Positions 1 to 6,694 of a stretch of 18,230 bases of DNA are shown piece by piece. Each line of letters starts with the position of its first letter. Position 1 is the first letter of the stretch. Origin of the DNA: DASXIW01 sp036497785 (GTDB lineage Bacteria > Pseudomonadota > Alphaproteobacteria > Acetobacterales > Acetobacteraceae); NCBI GenBank assembly GCA_036497785.1, contig DASXIW010000029.1, positions 1 through 18,230 on the forward strand. The letters run 5' to 3'. Below the pieces are notes generated by a model. That model worked only from the letters and a program-made list of their open reading frames with translations, was not told the origin of the DNA and ran no database searches. Position numbers and translations under genes: made by a program.

Positions 1-76
1 ATGCTCCGGATATCGGTGTGGAATATACAAATCATACAGTAACAGCACGGCTTTAGCCAGCGCAGCCGGTGCGGCG
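1..76. other. Non-coding stretch downstream of recF
   Basis: This is the short sequence beyond the recF stop codon on the minus strand. No coding frame can be supported. Read on the minus strand it becomes AT-richer and ends at the window edge with CCGGAG a few bases from the border, which could be the ribosome binding site of a next leftward gene. In many bacteria that gene would be gyrB, but nothing here proves it. No terminator hairpin was seen after recF. Confidence 0.3.
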
Positions 77-1252
77 TTAGCCCGGATCGGACCCCATCCC
101 CGGGTCCGCCACCAGCGTGTCGCCGCCGGTGCGCAGGAAGGCTGCCAATCCCTCCAACGCCTGGAAGGTCGCGGCATCCGTGCCGGTCAGGAAAACCTGC
201 GCCGGCAGCCCGGCCAGCGCATCGAACAGCGCCGCCCGGCGATCGGGGTCCAGATGCGCCGCCGGCTCGTCCAGCAGCAACAGCGGCGCGAAGCCGCGCG
301 CCTGGGCCAGCACGGCGGCATGCCCCAATACCACTCCGATCAGCAGCGCCTTCTGCTGGCCGGTGCTGGCCAGTTGCGCGCCCAGACCAGTCGCCGCCTC
401 CGCCAGCGTCATGTCCGCCCGATGCGCGCCGATGCCCGCCGAACCGGCCGCAGCATCGCGCGGTCGGCCATCGGCCAACGCCGCGCGCAGCCAATCCTCC
501 ACGTCCAGCGCGGGATGGCCCGCCAACCGTTCGGCGATGGGACAACTCAGGCCCAGGCGGGCTGCCGGAAAGCTGCGGATCACCCCATCGGCCAGCGCAG
601 CGTTCAACCGTGCCACCAACCCCATCCGCGCCGCCGTCGCCGCCACGGCATGCCGCGCCATGGCGTCCTCCAGCCCCGCCAGCCACGCCGCATCGGCGCG
701 TCCCTCGGCCAACAGCCGGTTGCGCTGCGCCATGGCCGCATCGAAAGCGGCCACCTCCCGGGCATGGCCCGGCTCCAGCGCATAGACCAGGCGATCCAGA
801 AACCGCCGCCGACCAGACGCACCTTCCTGGAACAGCCGGTCCATCTGTGGCGTCAGCCACACCGCGGCCACCCGCGCGGCAAGCTCCGCCTGGCTGCGCG
901 GAGCGGCGCCATCCAGCCGGAACACGCGTCGATCCAGCGCGCCATCCGGCGGCGTGCCGGTACCGATGTCGCATTTGCCTCTCGGTGTCGCGAACCGCCC
1001 TGTCACACCCCAGGCTGGTGCGCCGTGCCGCACCAGCTCGGCAATGCGCGCGCCCCGCAGGCCACGGCCCGGCACCAGCAGCGAGATCGCTTCCAACAGA
1101 TTGGTCTTGCCGCTGCCATTGGGGCCTGAAACAACGACGATCCGCGCCGCCGGATACAGACTCACCCGGGCATAATTGCGGAACTGGCTCAGCGTCAGCC
1201 GGAGCAGACGGAGCCCCGGCTGCCCACCCGCCAACCCGCTCGTTTCAGACAC
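77..1252 (-). CDS. recF: DNA replication and repair protein RecF
   Basis: RecF is an SMC-like ATPase that binds gapped DNA and, with RecO and RecR, helps load RecA at stalled forks and single-strand gaps. The 391-residue product has the family layout. An N-terminal segment containing QFRNY at about residues 23-27 precedes a Walker A motif GPNGSGKT at 43-50. An ABC-type signature region STGQQK and a Walker B stretch LLLLDEPAAHLD lie near the C-terminus. The length is normal, if slightly long. The start is a GTG at 1250-1252 that overlaps the dnaN stop by 8 bp, suggesting translational coupling; the 15-residue leader before the conserved core means a slightly later start cannot be excluded. It is the last gene of the dnaA-dnaN-recF series visible in the window. 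Confidence 0.95.
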   Translation of the reverse strand: MSETSGLAGGQPGLRLLRLTLSQFRNYARVSLYPAARIVVVSGPNGSGKTNLLEAISLLVPGRGLRGARIAELVRHGAPAWGVTGRFATPRGKCDIGTGTPPDGALDRRVFRLDGAAPRSQAELAARVAAVWLTPQMDRLFQEGASGRRRFLDRLVYALEPGHAREVAAFDAAMAQRNRLLAEGRADAAWLAGLEDAMARHAVAATAARMGLVARLNAALADGVIRSFPAARLGLSCPIAERLAGHPALDVEDWLRAALADGRPRDAAAGSAGIGAHRADMTLAEAATGLGAQLASTGQQKALLIGVVLGHAAVLAQARGFAPLLLLDEPAAHLDPDRRAALFDALAGLPAQVFLTGTDAATFQALEGLAAFLRTGGDTLVADPGMGSDPG

Positions 1253-2369
1253 GCATCGGCATCAGCACATACAGCGCGCTGGGGTCGGACGCGTCCTGCA
1301 CCACCGTCGGCGCCGCGCCATCGGCGAAACGGAACTCCACCTGATCGGCGATCTGGTCGGTGATGTCGTTCAGATAGCGCGCCTGGAAACCGATCTCCAG
1401 CGGGCCGGCATCGTAGGTGACGCGATCGGCGTCCAACTCTTCCGTCGCCGAGCCCTGCTCCGCGCTCGCCGCTGACAGCACCAGCAAATCGCGCGCGAGA
1501 GACAGCTTCACCGGCCGCGACCGCTCCGAGGAGATCGCCGCCACACGCGCCACGGCATCGGAGAAATCCCGCTTGCCGACACGCAGCACCTTGTCGTTGT
1601 CGCGCGGAATCACGCGCTCATATTCGGGGAAAGTGCCGTCGATCAGCTTGCTGGTCAGCGTGATGGTGCCGACCTTGAACTGGATGCGCGTGTCGGACAG
1701 CGCCACTTCCACCTCACCCGTCACCTCGTCCAGCAGCTTGCGCAACTCGGCTACGGTCTTGCGCGGAATGATCACGCCGGGCATCGAGCCCGCGCCCTCC
1801 GGCAATGGCTCCTCGACGCGGGCCAGCCGATGCCCGTCCGTCGCCACGGCACGCAGCACGCGGGTACCGTCGCTGTCGGCAGCATGCAGATAGATGCCGT
1901 TGAGGTAGTACCGCGTCTCCTCAGTGCTGATGGCAAACCGGGTGCGATCGATCAACCCGCGCAGCTGCTGCGCCCCGAGCGCAAACTTGTTTGGCAACGT
2001 GCCTGCCGTCATCGACGGAAAATCCTCGGTCGGCAGCACCACCAGGCTGGTGGCGTAGCGCCCCGCCCGCAATGCGAGCTGCGCATCGCCGCCGGGATGA
2101 TCGAATTCCACCTCGGCGCCATCAGGCAGCTTGCGCACAATCTCGTAAAGCGTCGCGGCCGGCGCCGTGCAGGCGCCGTTGCGGCTGCTGATGGCCGTCA
2201 CATCCTCCACCACCGCGATCTCCATGTCGGTCGCCGTCAGCGTCAGCTTGCCATCGCGCACGGCAATCATGACGTTGGCGAGAATGGGGATGGTGTTGCG
2301 TTTCTCCACCACGCTCTGAACATGGGCAAGCGCCCTGAGCAACGTGGCACGGTCGGCCTTGAACTTCAT
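1245..2369 (-). CDS. dnaN: DNA polymerase III beta sliding clamp
   Basis: DnaN forms the ring-shaped homodimeric clamp that tethers DNA polymerase III and repair proteins to DNA. The 374-residue protein is full length. It begins MKFKADRATLLRALAHVQ, followed by the typical VVEKRNTIPILANV, and ends in the characteristic YVLMPMRV, where the last residues help form the partner-binding pocket. The ATG at 2367-2369 is preceded by AAGGA with a 7-base spacer (2377-2381 on the plus strand), so the start is secure. It lies 245 bp downstream of dnaA, a gap that could hold its own promoter, and it overlaps recF by 8 bp. Nothing odd is seen in the protein. Confidence 0.97.
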   Translation of the reverse strand: MKFKADRATLLRALAHVQSVVEKRNTIPILANVMIAVRDGKLTLTATDMEIAVVEDVTAISSRNGACTAPAATLYEIVRKLPDGAEVEFDHPGGDAQLALRAGRYATSLVVLPTEDFPSMTAGTLPNKFALGAQQLRGLIDRTRFAISTEETRYYLNGIYLHAADSDGTRVLRAVATDGHRLARVEEPLPEGAGSMPGVIIPRKTVAELRKLLDEVTGEVEVALSDTRIQFKVGTITLTSKLIDGTFPEYERVIPRDNDKVLRVGKRDFSDAVARVAAISSERSRPVKLSLARDLLVLSAASAEQGSATEELDADRVTYDAGPLEIGFQARYLNDITDQIADQVEFRFADGAAPTVVQDASDPSALYVLMPMRV

Positions 2370-2457
2370 TGCGTCATCCTTCGGGATCGGCGCTGCTATG
2401 GGCCGAACGGCTACCTAAACCCGCGAGTCGGGGCAAGCAGCATAGCGTTTTGCTGGC

Positions 2458-2472
2458 TGGGCGAAAAGCCCA
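2458..2472. repeat. Small inverted repeat in the dnaA-dnaN gap
   Basis: TGGGC and GCCCA (5 bp each) flank the loop GAAAA. On the minus strand the stem is not followed by a run of T, so it is a poor intrinsic terminator for dnaA. Its right arm overlaps the first 13-bp repeat copy. It may be a weak hairpin or have no function. Confidence 0.3.
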
Positions 2473-2493
2473 ACTGCATGGCCCAACTGCACG
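2468..2493. repeat. Tandem 13-bp direct repeat upstream of dnaN
   Basis: Two adjacent copies, GCCCAACTGCATG at 2468-2480 and GCCCAACTGCACG at 2481-2493, agree at 12 of 13 positions. They lie about 100-125 bp upstream of the dnaN start. The copies are not AT-rich, so they do not resemble the duplex-unwinding 13-mers of known origins. They could be a paired protein-binding site or a chance duplication. Confidence 0.6.
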
Positions 2494-2614
2494 GAATGCA
2501 AAGGCCAATGCCCCACCCTCTGCTCAAGGCGCCAAGCTTTGAAAGAAAGTCCTTAAATCGCAACGAATTCCGCTCCTGGCCGCATCACCGTCAAGAAGGC
2601 ACGATGCAAGCCGG

Positions 2615-4153
2615 CTACGACTCCAGCATCCTGCGCAACAGTTCCACATCCTCGGCAAACGCCGCATCTCGCTCCATCAGCTCCGCCACGCGGCTGACCG
2701 CGTGCATCACCGTGGTATGGTCCCGGTTGCCGAACTTCCGCCCGATTTCCGGCAGCGAGCGGCTGGTGAGTTGCTTGGCTAGGTACATCGCCACCTGCCG
2801 TGGCCGCGCTACGGCACGAGCCCGGCGCGGGGAAGCCATGTCGGTCAGGCGGATATTGTAGTGCTCGGACACACGCCGCTGGATTTCCTCGATCGTAACC
2901 CGGCGGTCATGCGCCTTGAGTATGTCGTGCAGCACCTCCTGGGTGGATTCCAGGGTGATGGCACGGTTGAACAGGTTGGCGTGCGCAATCAGCCGGTTCT
3001 GTGCGCCTTCCAGCTCCCGCACATTGGTGGTGATCTTATGCGCCAGGAACTCGTTCACCTTCGCCGGCACCGGCACGCCGGCACGAGCCGCCTTGGCCTC
3101 CAGGATGGAGATGCGCAGTTCGAAGGTGGTGGCGTGCAGATCGGCCACCATGCCGCAACCAAGTCGGGTGCGCACGCGCTCCTCAAGGCCCGACAGGTCC
3201 GAGGGCGACTTGTCGGACGACACCACGATCTGCTTGCCCGCATCCACCAGCGCGTTGAAGGTGTGGAAGAACTCTTCCTGCGTCGCGTCCTTGTTGATCA
3301 GGAATTGCAGGTCGTCGATCATCAGCACATCGACGCTGCGCAGCTGTTCCTTGAACTCCATGGTGGATTTGCTGCGCAGGGCCGCGATGAATTTGTACAT
3401 GAACTTCTCGGCGGACATATAGGCCACCGCCGCCGCCCCACACGGCGAGCCGCCGGATCGTCCGGACTCGGTCAGTTCCCACGCCATGGCGTGCATCAGA
3501 TGGGTCTTGCCCAGCCCCACCCCGCCATACAGAAACAGCGGGTTGAAGCCCTGACAAGCCGGCTGCTCAGCCACCCGCCGCGCGCAGGCATAGGCGAACT
3601 CGTTGGGCTTGCCGACAACGAAGCTGTCGAAGGTGAAGCGCGGGTCCAGTCCCGGCGCGTCGCCGCGGGGTTCAGCGCGGGGTTCGGCACGCGCTGGCGC
3701 AGTGGCCACGGCGGCGCCGGCAAACCCGGCCACGGCAGTTGCGATGTCGTCGGCAGCCTGCGGCGCTGCCGGCACCTCCGGGCGCGGGGCCACGGATTCA
3801 GCCAGCCCCGAGGTAGCCGCACCGCTGATCTGCGCGCCGCCGCCCACGCGGATCTCCACGCGCCGAATACGGCGGTTCTCGCCTTTCCAAAGTGTGGTCA
3901 GCCGATCGCCATAATGGCTGCGCACCCAGTCGCGCAGAAAACGCGTCGGCATCCGCAGGGTGATCTCGTCGCCATCCAGGCCCGACAAGGTCATCTGCCG
4001 CAGCCAGGTCCGGTATTCAATGTCACCGACCTCGTTCTGCAGGCGCCCGCGGATACGGGCCCATTGTGCGGCAAGCTGCTCGGGCTGGGCGGTTTCGTGG
4101 GGTTCTTCGCTGGACAGACAAGCCTCCCATTGGTTCCCACGCGCAACCGGCAT
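2615..4153 (-). CDS. dnaA: Chromosomal replication initiator DnaA
   Basis: DnaA binds DnaA boxes at oriC, melts the origin in its ATP form and recruits the replicative helicase; it also acts as a transcription factor. With the ATG at 4153 the protein has 512 residues. Domain I (about 25-95) contains YRTWLRQM. An Ala/Pro-rich linker with RAEPRAEP follows (about 105-170). The AAA+ core has Walker A GGVGLGKT at 210-217 and Walker B DVLMIDD at 275-281. The C-terminal DNA-binding domain has RPRQVAMYLAKQLT and GNRDHTTVMHA, where GGRDHTTV is the more usual form. The frame stays open upstream to 4321, but that extension is not DnaA-like. The start is uncertain: a stronger GGGAGG (4123-4128) sits 5 bases before an in-frame CTG at 4117. 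Identity is certain; the exact N-terminus is not. Confidence 0.96.
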   Translation of the reverse strand: MPVARGNQWEACLSSEEPHETAQPEQLAAQWARIRGRLQNEVGDIEYRTWLRQMTLSGLDGDEITLRMPTRFLRDWVRSHYGDRLTTLWKGENRRIRRVEIRVGGGAQISGAATSGLAESVAPRPEVPAAPQAADDIATAVAGFAGAAVATAPARAEPRAEPRGDAPGLDPRFTFDSFVVGKPNEFAYACARRVAEQPACQGFNPLFLYGGVGLGKTHLMHAMAWELTESGRSGGSPCGAAAVAYMSAEKFMYKFIAALRSKSTMEFKEQLRSVDVLMIDDLQFLINKDATQEEFFHTFNALVDAGKQIVVSSDKSPSDLSGLEERVRTRLGCGMVADLHATTFELRISILEAKAARAGVPVPAKVNEFLAHKITTNVRELEGAQNRLIAHANLFNRAITLESTQEVLHDILKAHDRRVTIEEIQRRVSEHYNIRLTDMASPRRARAVARPRQVAMYLAKQLTSRSLPEIGRKFGNRDHTTVMHAVSRVAELMERDAAFAEDVELLRRMLES

Positions 4154-4470
4154 CACGCAACATCCAGCAAGCCCAGACCTGGGGGTCGAGACCGAATCAC
4201 AGGCCTTCACGAAGAAGACAGCTGATGGACTTACACCGTTCGACGCCCGGCGGGTCGCGAACGACGAAGTAATGACTAAGCGGAAACGAGGTTTTGCGCA
4301 ATCATAAATGCGGGCATCCAAGTAATTGTGAGGCCGCTCTGCAATATCACCAACAAACGGAACGCGTCAGCGCGGTAATATTCTACCGTACTTGAGGTCA
4401 GCCTCGTATCCGTCTGGCAACAAACAACAAAATAGGAAACGCAAATTTAAGCAATGATCTCGAAATAAAT
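4154..4470 (-). promoter_or_regulatory. Upstream region of dnaA
   Basis: Between the rpsT terminator and the dnaA start there is a leader of over 300 bp that is less GC-rich than its surroundings, especially 4322-4470, and should carry the dnaA promoter and its control sites. Visible items are an inverted repeat CGGTA-N6-TACCG at 4373-4388 and a 9-mer TTTTGCGCA at 4292-4300 that is one base from the relaxed DnaA-box consensus. A TAGAAT that could serve as a minus-strand -10 lies at about 4379-4384, but it has no matching -35. I could not place a promoter with confidence. No RNA gene or convincing small protein was recognised. Confidence 0.45.
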
Positions 4471-4503
4471 GGCCCCGCCGCCGCTTCACGCGGGGGCGGG
4501 GCC
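4463..4503 (-). terminator. Intrinsic terminator of rpsT
   Basis: A perfect 9-bp GC-rich stem, GGCCCCGCC at 4471-4479 paired with GGCGGGGCC at 4495-4503, begins 13 bases beyond the rpsT stop codon. On the minus strand the stem is followed by ATTTATTT, a T-rich tail. This is a textbook Rho-independent terminator for rpsT and separates it from dnaA. Confidence 0.88.
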
Positions 4504-4516
4504 GTATCAGGATTGA

Positions 4517-4786
4517 TCAGGTCGCGGAAAGCGACTTGATGCGTGCCGACAGGCGGGAAATCTTGCGGGCAACGGTATTGGAATGGACCACGCCCTTGGT
4601 CGCGGCACGCTGCAGTTCCGGCTGGGCGCTGCGCAGCGCCTCCACGGCAACCGCCTTGTCCCCACCTGCGATCGCTGCCTCCACCTTCTTGATAAAGGTG
4701 CGCATACGCGACTTGCGAGCATGGTTGCGCTCGGTGCGGCGCTCGGTCTGGCGGATGCGCTTGCGCGCGGAGGCGGTGTTGGCCAT
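4517..4786 (-). CDS. rpsT: 30S ribosomal protein S20
   Basis: S20 is a small basic helical protein that binds 16S rRNA early in 30S assembly. The 89-residue product is full length and strongly basic. It shows the family pattern: MANTASARKRIRQTERRTER at the start, NHARKSRMRTFIKKVEAAI in the middle, and VVHSNTVARKISRLSARIK near the end. The ATG at 4784-4786 follows a GAAGAGA ribosome binding site. The gene is a single transcription unit, with its own promoter at 4851-4879 and a strong terminator just after the stop. Placement beside dnaA is common in alphaproteobacteria. Confidence 0.97.
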   Translation of the reverse strand: MANTASARKRIRQTERRTERNHARKSRMRTFIKKVEAAIAGGDKAVAVEALRSAQPELQRAATKGVVHSNTVARKISRLSARIKSLSAT

Positions 4787-4850
4787 GGGTTCTCTTCAGT
4801 CAGATAGATGATGTGGCCGTCACATGAGGTGCCGGCACGGCAAGGGGCGT

Positions 4851-4879
4851 CTTCTAGGCAGACGTCTCGGCTGAGTCAA
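4851..4879 (-). promoter_or_regulatory. Predicted sigma-70-type promoter of rpsT
   Basis: On the minus strand TTGACT (4874-4879) and TAGAAG (4851-4856) are separated by exactly 17 bp, matching 5/6 and 4/6 bases of the housekeeping -35 and -10 consensus. The -10 lies about 65 bp upstream of the rpsT ATG. The -35 overlaps GACTC, a GANTC site of the type methylated by CcrM in many alphaproteobacteria; whether this organism has CcrM is unknown. Confidence 0.65.
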
Positions 4880-4913
4880 CAAATTGAACCGCGCCGGCCG
4901 CTCTGTCACGCGG

Positions 4914-4922
4914 TTTTGCACA
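4914..4922 (+). promoter_or_regulatory. DnaA-box-like site (relaxed consensus)
   Basis: TTTTGCACA matches the relaxed DnaA-box consensus TTWTNCACA at every position, read on the plus strand. It lies about 35 bp upstream of the rpsT -35 element and 25 bp from the perfect box at 4948-4956, in the opposite orientation. Confidence 0.5.
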
Positions 4923-4947
4923 GGACCCCTGCTTTTTTTGCGCACCC

Positions 4948-4956
4948 TGTGGATAA
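4948..4956 (-). promoter_or_regulatory. Perfect consensus DnaA box
   Basis: The minus strand reads TTATCCACA, the canonical high-affinity DnaA box, immediately downstream of the enoyl-CoA hydratase stop codon in the rpsT upstream region. It is the only perfect copy I found in the window. With the site at 4914-4922 it makes this 172-bp gap the best candidate for DnaA binding here, either as part of an origin or as a regulatory site for rpsT. Confidence 0.7.
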
Positions 4957-4958
4957 TT

Positions 4959-5735
4959 TCACCCCCGCCGGAAGGTGGCGGGCCGTTTTTCAACGAAGGC
5001 GGCCATGCCCTCCTTCTGGTCCGGCGTGCCGAACAGCGACAGAAACATGGCCCGTTCCGCCCGCACCCCTTCGCCGAGGGCGGTCTCATGGGCGATATTG
5101 ACCGCCCGCTTGGCCATGACAGTCGCAACAGGCGACAGGCCGGCGATCTTCTCGGCCGCCTTGATCGCCTCGCCCACCAGCTCGGCCGCCGGCACCACCC
5201 GGCTGACGAGGTTGCACCGCTCCGCCTCGGCTGCGTCCATCATCCGCCCGGTCAGCACCATGTCCATGGCCTTGGACTTGCCCACCGAACGGGTCAGGCG
5301 CTGCGATCCCCCCGCCCCCGGGATCACGCCCAGGTTGATTTCGGGCTGGCCGAACTTCGCCGTATCGGCCGCGATGATGAAATCGCACATCATCGCCAGC
5401 TCGCATCCCCCGCCCAGCGCGAAGCCGGCCACGGCGGCGATGATCGGCTTGCGCACCCGCAGCACAGCCTCCCACTGGGTGATGAAATCGTTCAGAAACA
5501 CATCGGGATAGACCCGGTCCTTCATCTCCTTGATGTCCGCGCCCGCCGCGAAGGCCCGCTCGGAGCCGGTCAGCACGATGGCACCGATGGCCGGATCAGC
5601 GTCGAACGCCATCAGCTGCGCCGCCAGTTCGCCGGTCAGCTGGTCGCATAGCGCGTTCAGCGCCGCCGGCCGGTTCAGCCGGATCAGGCCCACCCGCCCA
5701 TGCGTCTCCACCAGGATCATTTCCGGCGCTGCCAT
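4959..5735 (-). CDS. Enoyl-CoA hydratase (crotonase family)
   Basis: This enzyme adds water across the double bond of 2-enoyl-CoA thioesters in fatty-acid beta-oxidation, in the cytoplasm. The 258-residue protein has normal crotonase length. The first oxyanion-hole segment is AFAAGADIKEM (61-71) and the second is ALGGGCELAMMCD (106-118). Both catalytic glutamates of true hydratases are present with the usual 20-residue spacing: Glu112 in GGGCEL and Glu132 in FGQPEINLG. This supports hydratase activity rather than an unrelated crotonase reaction. The ATG at 5733-5735 follows GGGAG with good spacing; the open frame extends upstream, but that part overlaps mutM and is not family-like. It sits between mutM and rpsT on the same strand, an arrangement seen in other alphaproteobacteria without an obvious functional link to replication. 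Confidence 0.92.
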   Translation of the reverse strand: MAAPEMILVETHGRVGLIRLNRPAALNALCDQLTGELAAQLMAFDADPAIGAIVLTGSERAFAAGADIKEMKDRVYPDVFLNDFITQWEAVLRVRKPIIAAVAGFALGGGCELAMMCDFIIAADTAKFGQPEINLGVIPGAGGSQRLTRSVGKSKAMDMVLTGRMMDAAEAERCNLVSRVVPAAELVGEAIKAAEKIAGLSPVATVMAKRAVNIAHETALGEGVRAERAMFLSLFGTPDQKEGMAAFVEKRPATFRRG

Positions 5736-5812
5736 GTCGTCGCTCCCTAAATATGTTTTCGATAAGCACAGTACGGTACCCGACCGAATTGCCCCACACC
5801 CTGCCAACCGGC

Positions 5813-6652
5813 CTATCGCTGGGTGCGCGGACAGTAGAAGGTGCTGCGGCCGGACTGAGCGATGCGCCCGATCCCGGTGCAGGCCGGCGGGCCCGGGCAT
5901 CGTTCGCAAGCCTCGCCGGCGCGGCCGTACACCTTCCAGGCATGCTGGAAATAGCCCAGCTCGCCGCTGGGCTGCACAAAGTCGCGCAGCGAGGACCCGC
6001 CAGCCGCAATCGCCTCGGTCAGCGTGCGCTTGATCTCCGGCACCAGCCGCGCCGCCCGGGCGCCCGCGACACTTCCGGCCAGCCGGCGCGGCGAGATCCC
6101 GGCGCGGAACAGCGCCTCACACACATAAATATTACCCAACCCGGCCACGTTGCGCTGGTCCAACAACGCCGCCTTGATCGGCGTGGCTCGTCCGGCCAGG
6201 GCCGCCGACAGCACGGCGGGGGTGAATTCTTCGCCCAACGGCTCCGGCCCCAGCCCCGCCAGCAGCCGGTGCGCGTCCTCGGCCGCCGTGCGCACCAGGT
6301 CCACCGAGCCGAAACGCCGGGGATCGACGAAGCCGATCCGCCAGCCATCATCGGTCTCCAGCGTCAGATGCTCATGCGCTGGAACGACATTCGGATGCGC
6401 GGGCCCGATCAGCATGCGCCCGGACATGCCCAGATGGATCAGCACGCTATCGCCGTCATCCAGCCGCATCAGGATATATTTTGCCCGTCGCCGGAACCCG
6501 CTCACCGCCGCACCGGTCAGCCGCGCCGCCAGGCCCTGCGGGAACGCCCAGCGCATGCCGTCCCGATGCACGGCGGCATGACGGATCACCCGCCCCTGCA
6601 GCCGTGCCTGGAGCCCGCGCATCACCGTCTCGACTTCGGGGAGTTCCGGCAT
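5813..6652 (-). CDS. mutM: Formamidopyrimidine-DNA glycosylase (Fpg/MutM)
   Basis: MutM removes oxidised purines such as 8-oxoguanine from DNA and cuts the resulting abasic site. The start is fixed by MPELPEVETV: Pro2 becomes the N-terminal catalytic nucleophile after Met removal, with Glu3 beside it. This corresponds to the ATG at 6650-6652, not the earlier ATG at 6679. The protein has 279 residues, a usual length. Lys58 in RRAKYIL and HLGMSGRM match conserved elements. The C-terminal zinc finger is unusual: Cys249 and Cys252 (CERC) and Cys274 are present, but the fourth ligand, normally Cys in CPxCQ, is Thr277 in CPRTQR. An extra Cys258 lies in a slightly longer loop after CERC and may substitute. 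Family assignment is secure; metal binding is uncertain. Confidence 0.95.
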   Translation of the reverse strand: MPELPEVETVMRGLQARLQGRVIRHAAVHRDGMRWAFPQGLAARLTGAAVSGFRRRAKYILMRLDDGDSVLIHLGMSGRMLIGPAHPNVVPAHEHLTLETDDGWRIGFVDPRRFGSVDLVRTAAEDAHRLLAGLGPEPLGEEFTPAVLSAALAGRATPIKAALLDQRNVAGLGNIYVCEALFRAGISPRRLAGSVAGARAARLVPEIKRTLTEAIAAGGSSLRDFVQPSGELGYFQHAWKVYGRAGEACERCPGPPACTGIGRIAQSGRSTFYCPRTQR

Positions 6653-6694
6653 GGATGACGAGCAGCTATACACGGTCATGCGTCAGCAACAAAC
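6653..6694. promoter_or_regulatory. Divergent mutM/ubiE intergenic region
   Basis: Only 42 bp separate the mutM ATG (leftward) from the proposed ubiE ATG (rightward). At least one promoter must therefore overlap the neighbouring 5' coding sequence. No clear -35/-10 pair or operator was recognised. This is the point where gene orientation switches across the window. Confidence 0.5.

Larger units (their letters stand above)
2370..2614. other. dnaA-dnaN intergenic region
   Basis: This 245-bp gap separates the dnaA stop from the dnaN start and has no supported gene. It contains the dnaN Shine-Dalgarno AAGGA (2377-2381), a tandem 13-bp repeat (2468-2493), a small inverted repeat with a GAAAA loop (2458-2472), and a relatively AT-rich patch around 2530-2570. 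No sequence close to the DnaA-box consensus TTWTNCACA was found, so the region is not an obvious replication origin. A convincing -35/-10 pair for dnaN was not identified. Confidence 0.5.

Noticed and set aside
17..25. TGTGGAATA resembling a DnaA box near the left edge
   Set aside because: It differs by one base from the relaxed consensus at a conserved position and stands alone, so it is not listed as a site.
2861..4225. Plus-strand open frame of 454 codons opposite dnaA
   Set aside because: It is antisense to conserved DnaA domains, with no family resemblance and no ribosome binding site of note.
4154..4321. N-terminal extension of DnaA to the upstream ATG at 4321
   Set aside because: The frame is open, but the translated stretch bears no resemblance to DnaA domain I, has no good ribosome binding site, and lies in the expected promoter region.
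4435..4455. CtrA-like site (TTAA-N7-TTAA) upstream of dnaA
   Set aside because: Only one TTAA half is intact; the second half reads TTTC, two mismatches away, which is too weak.
5736..5812. Promoter for the enoyl-CoA hydratase gene in the 77-bp gap after mutM
   Set aside because: A CATATT could be a -10 element, but no acceptable -35 lies at 16-18 bp, so cotranscription from mutM is equally likely.
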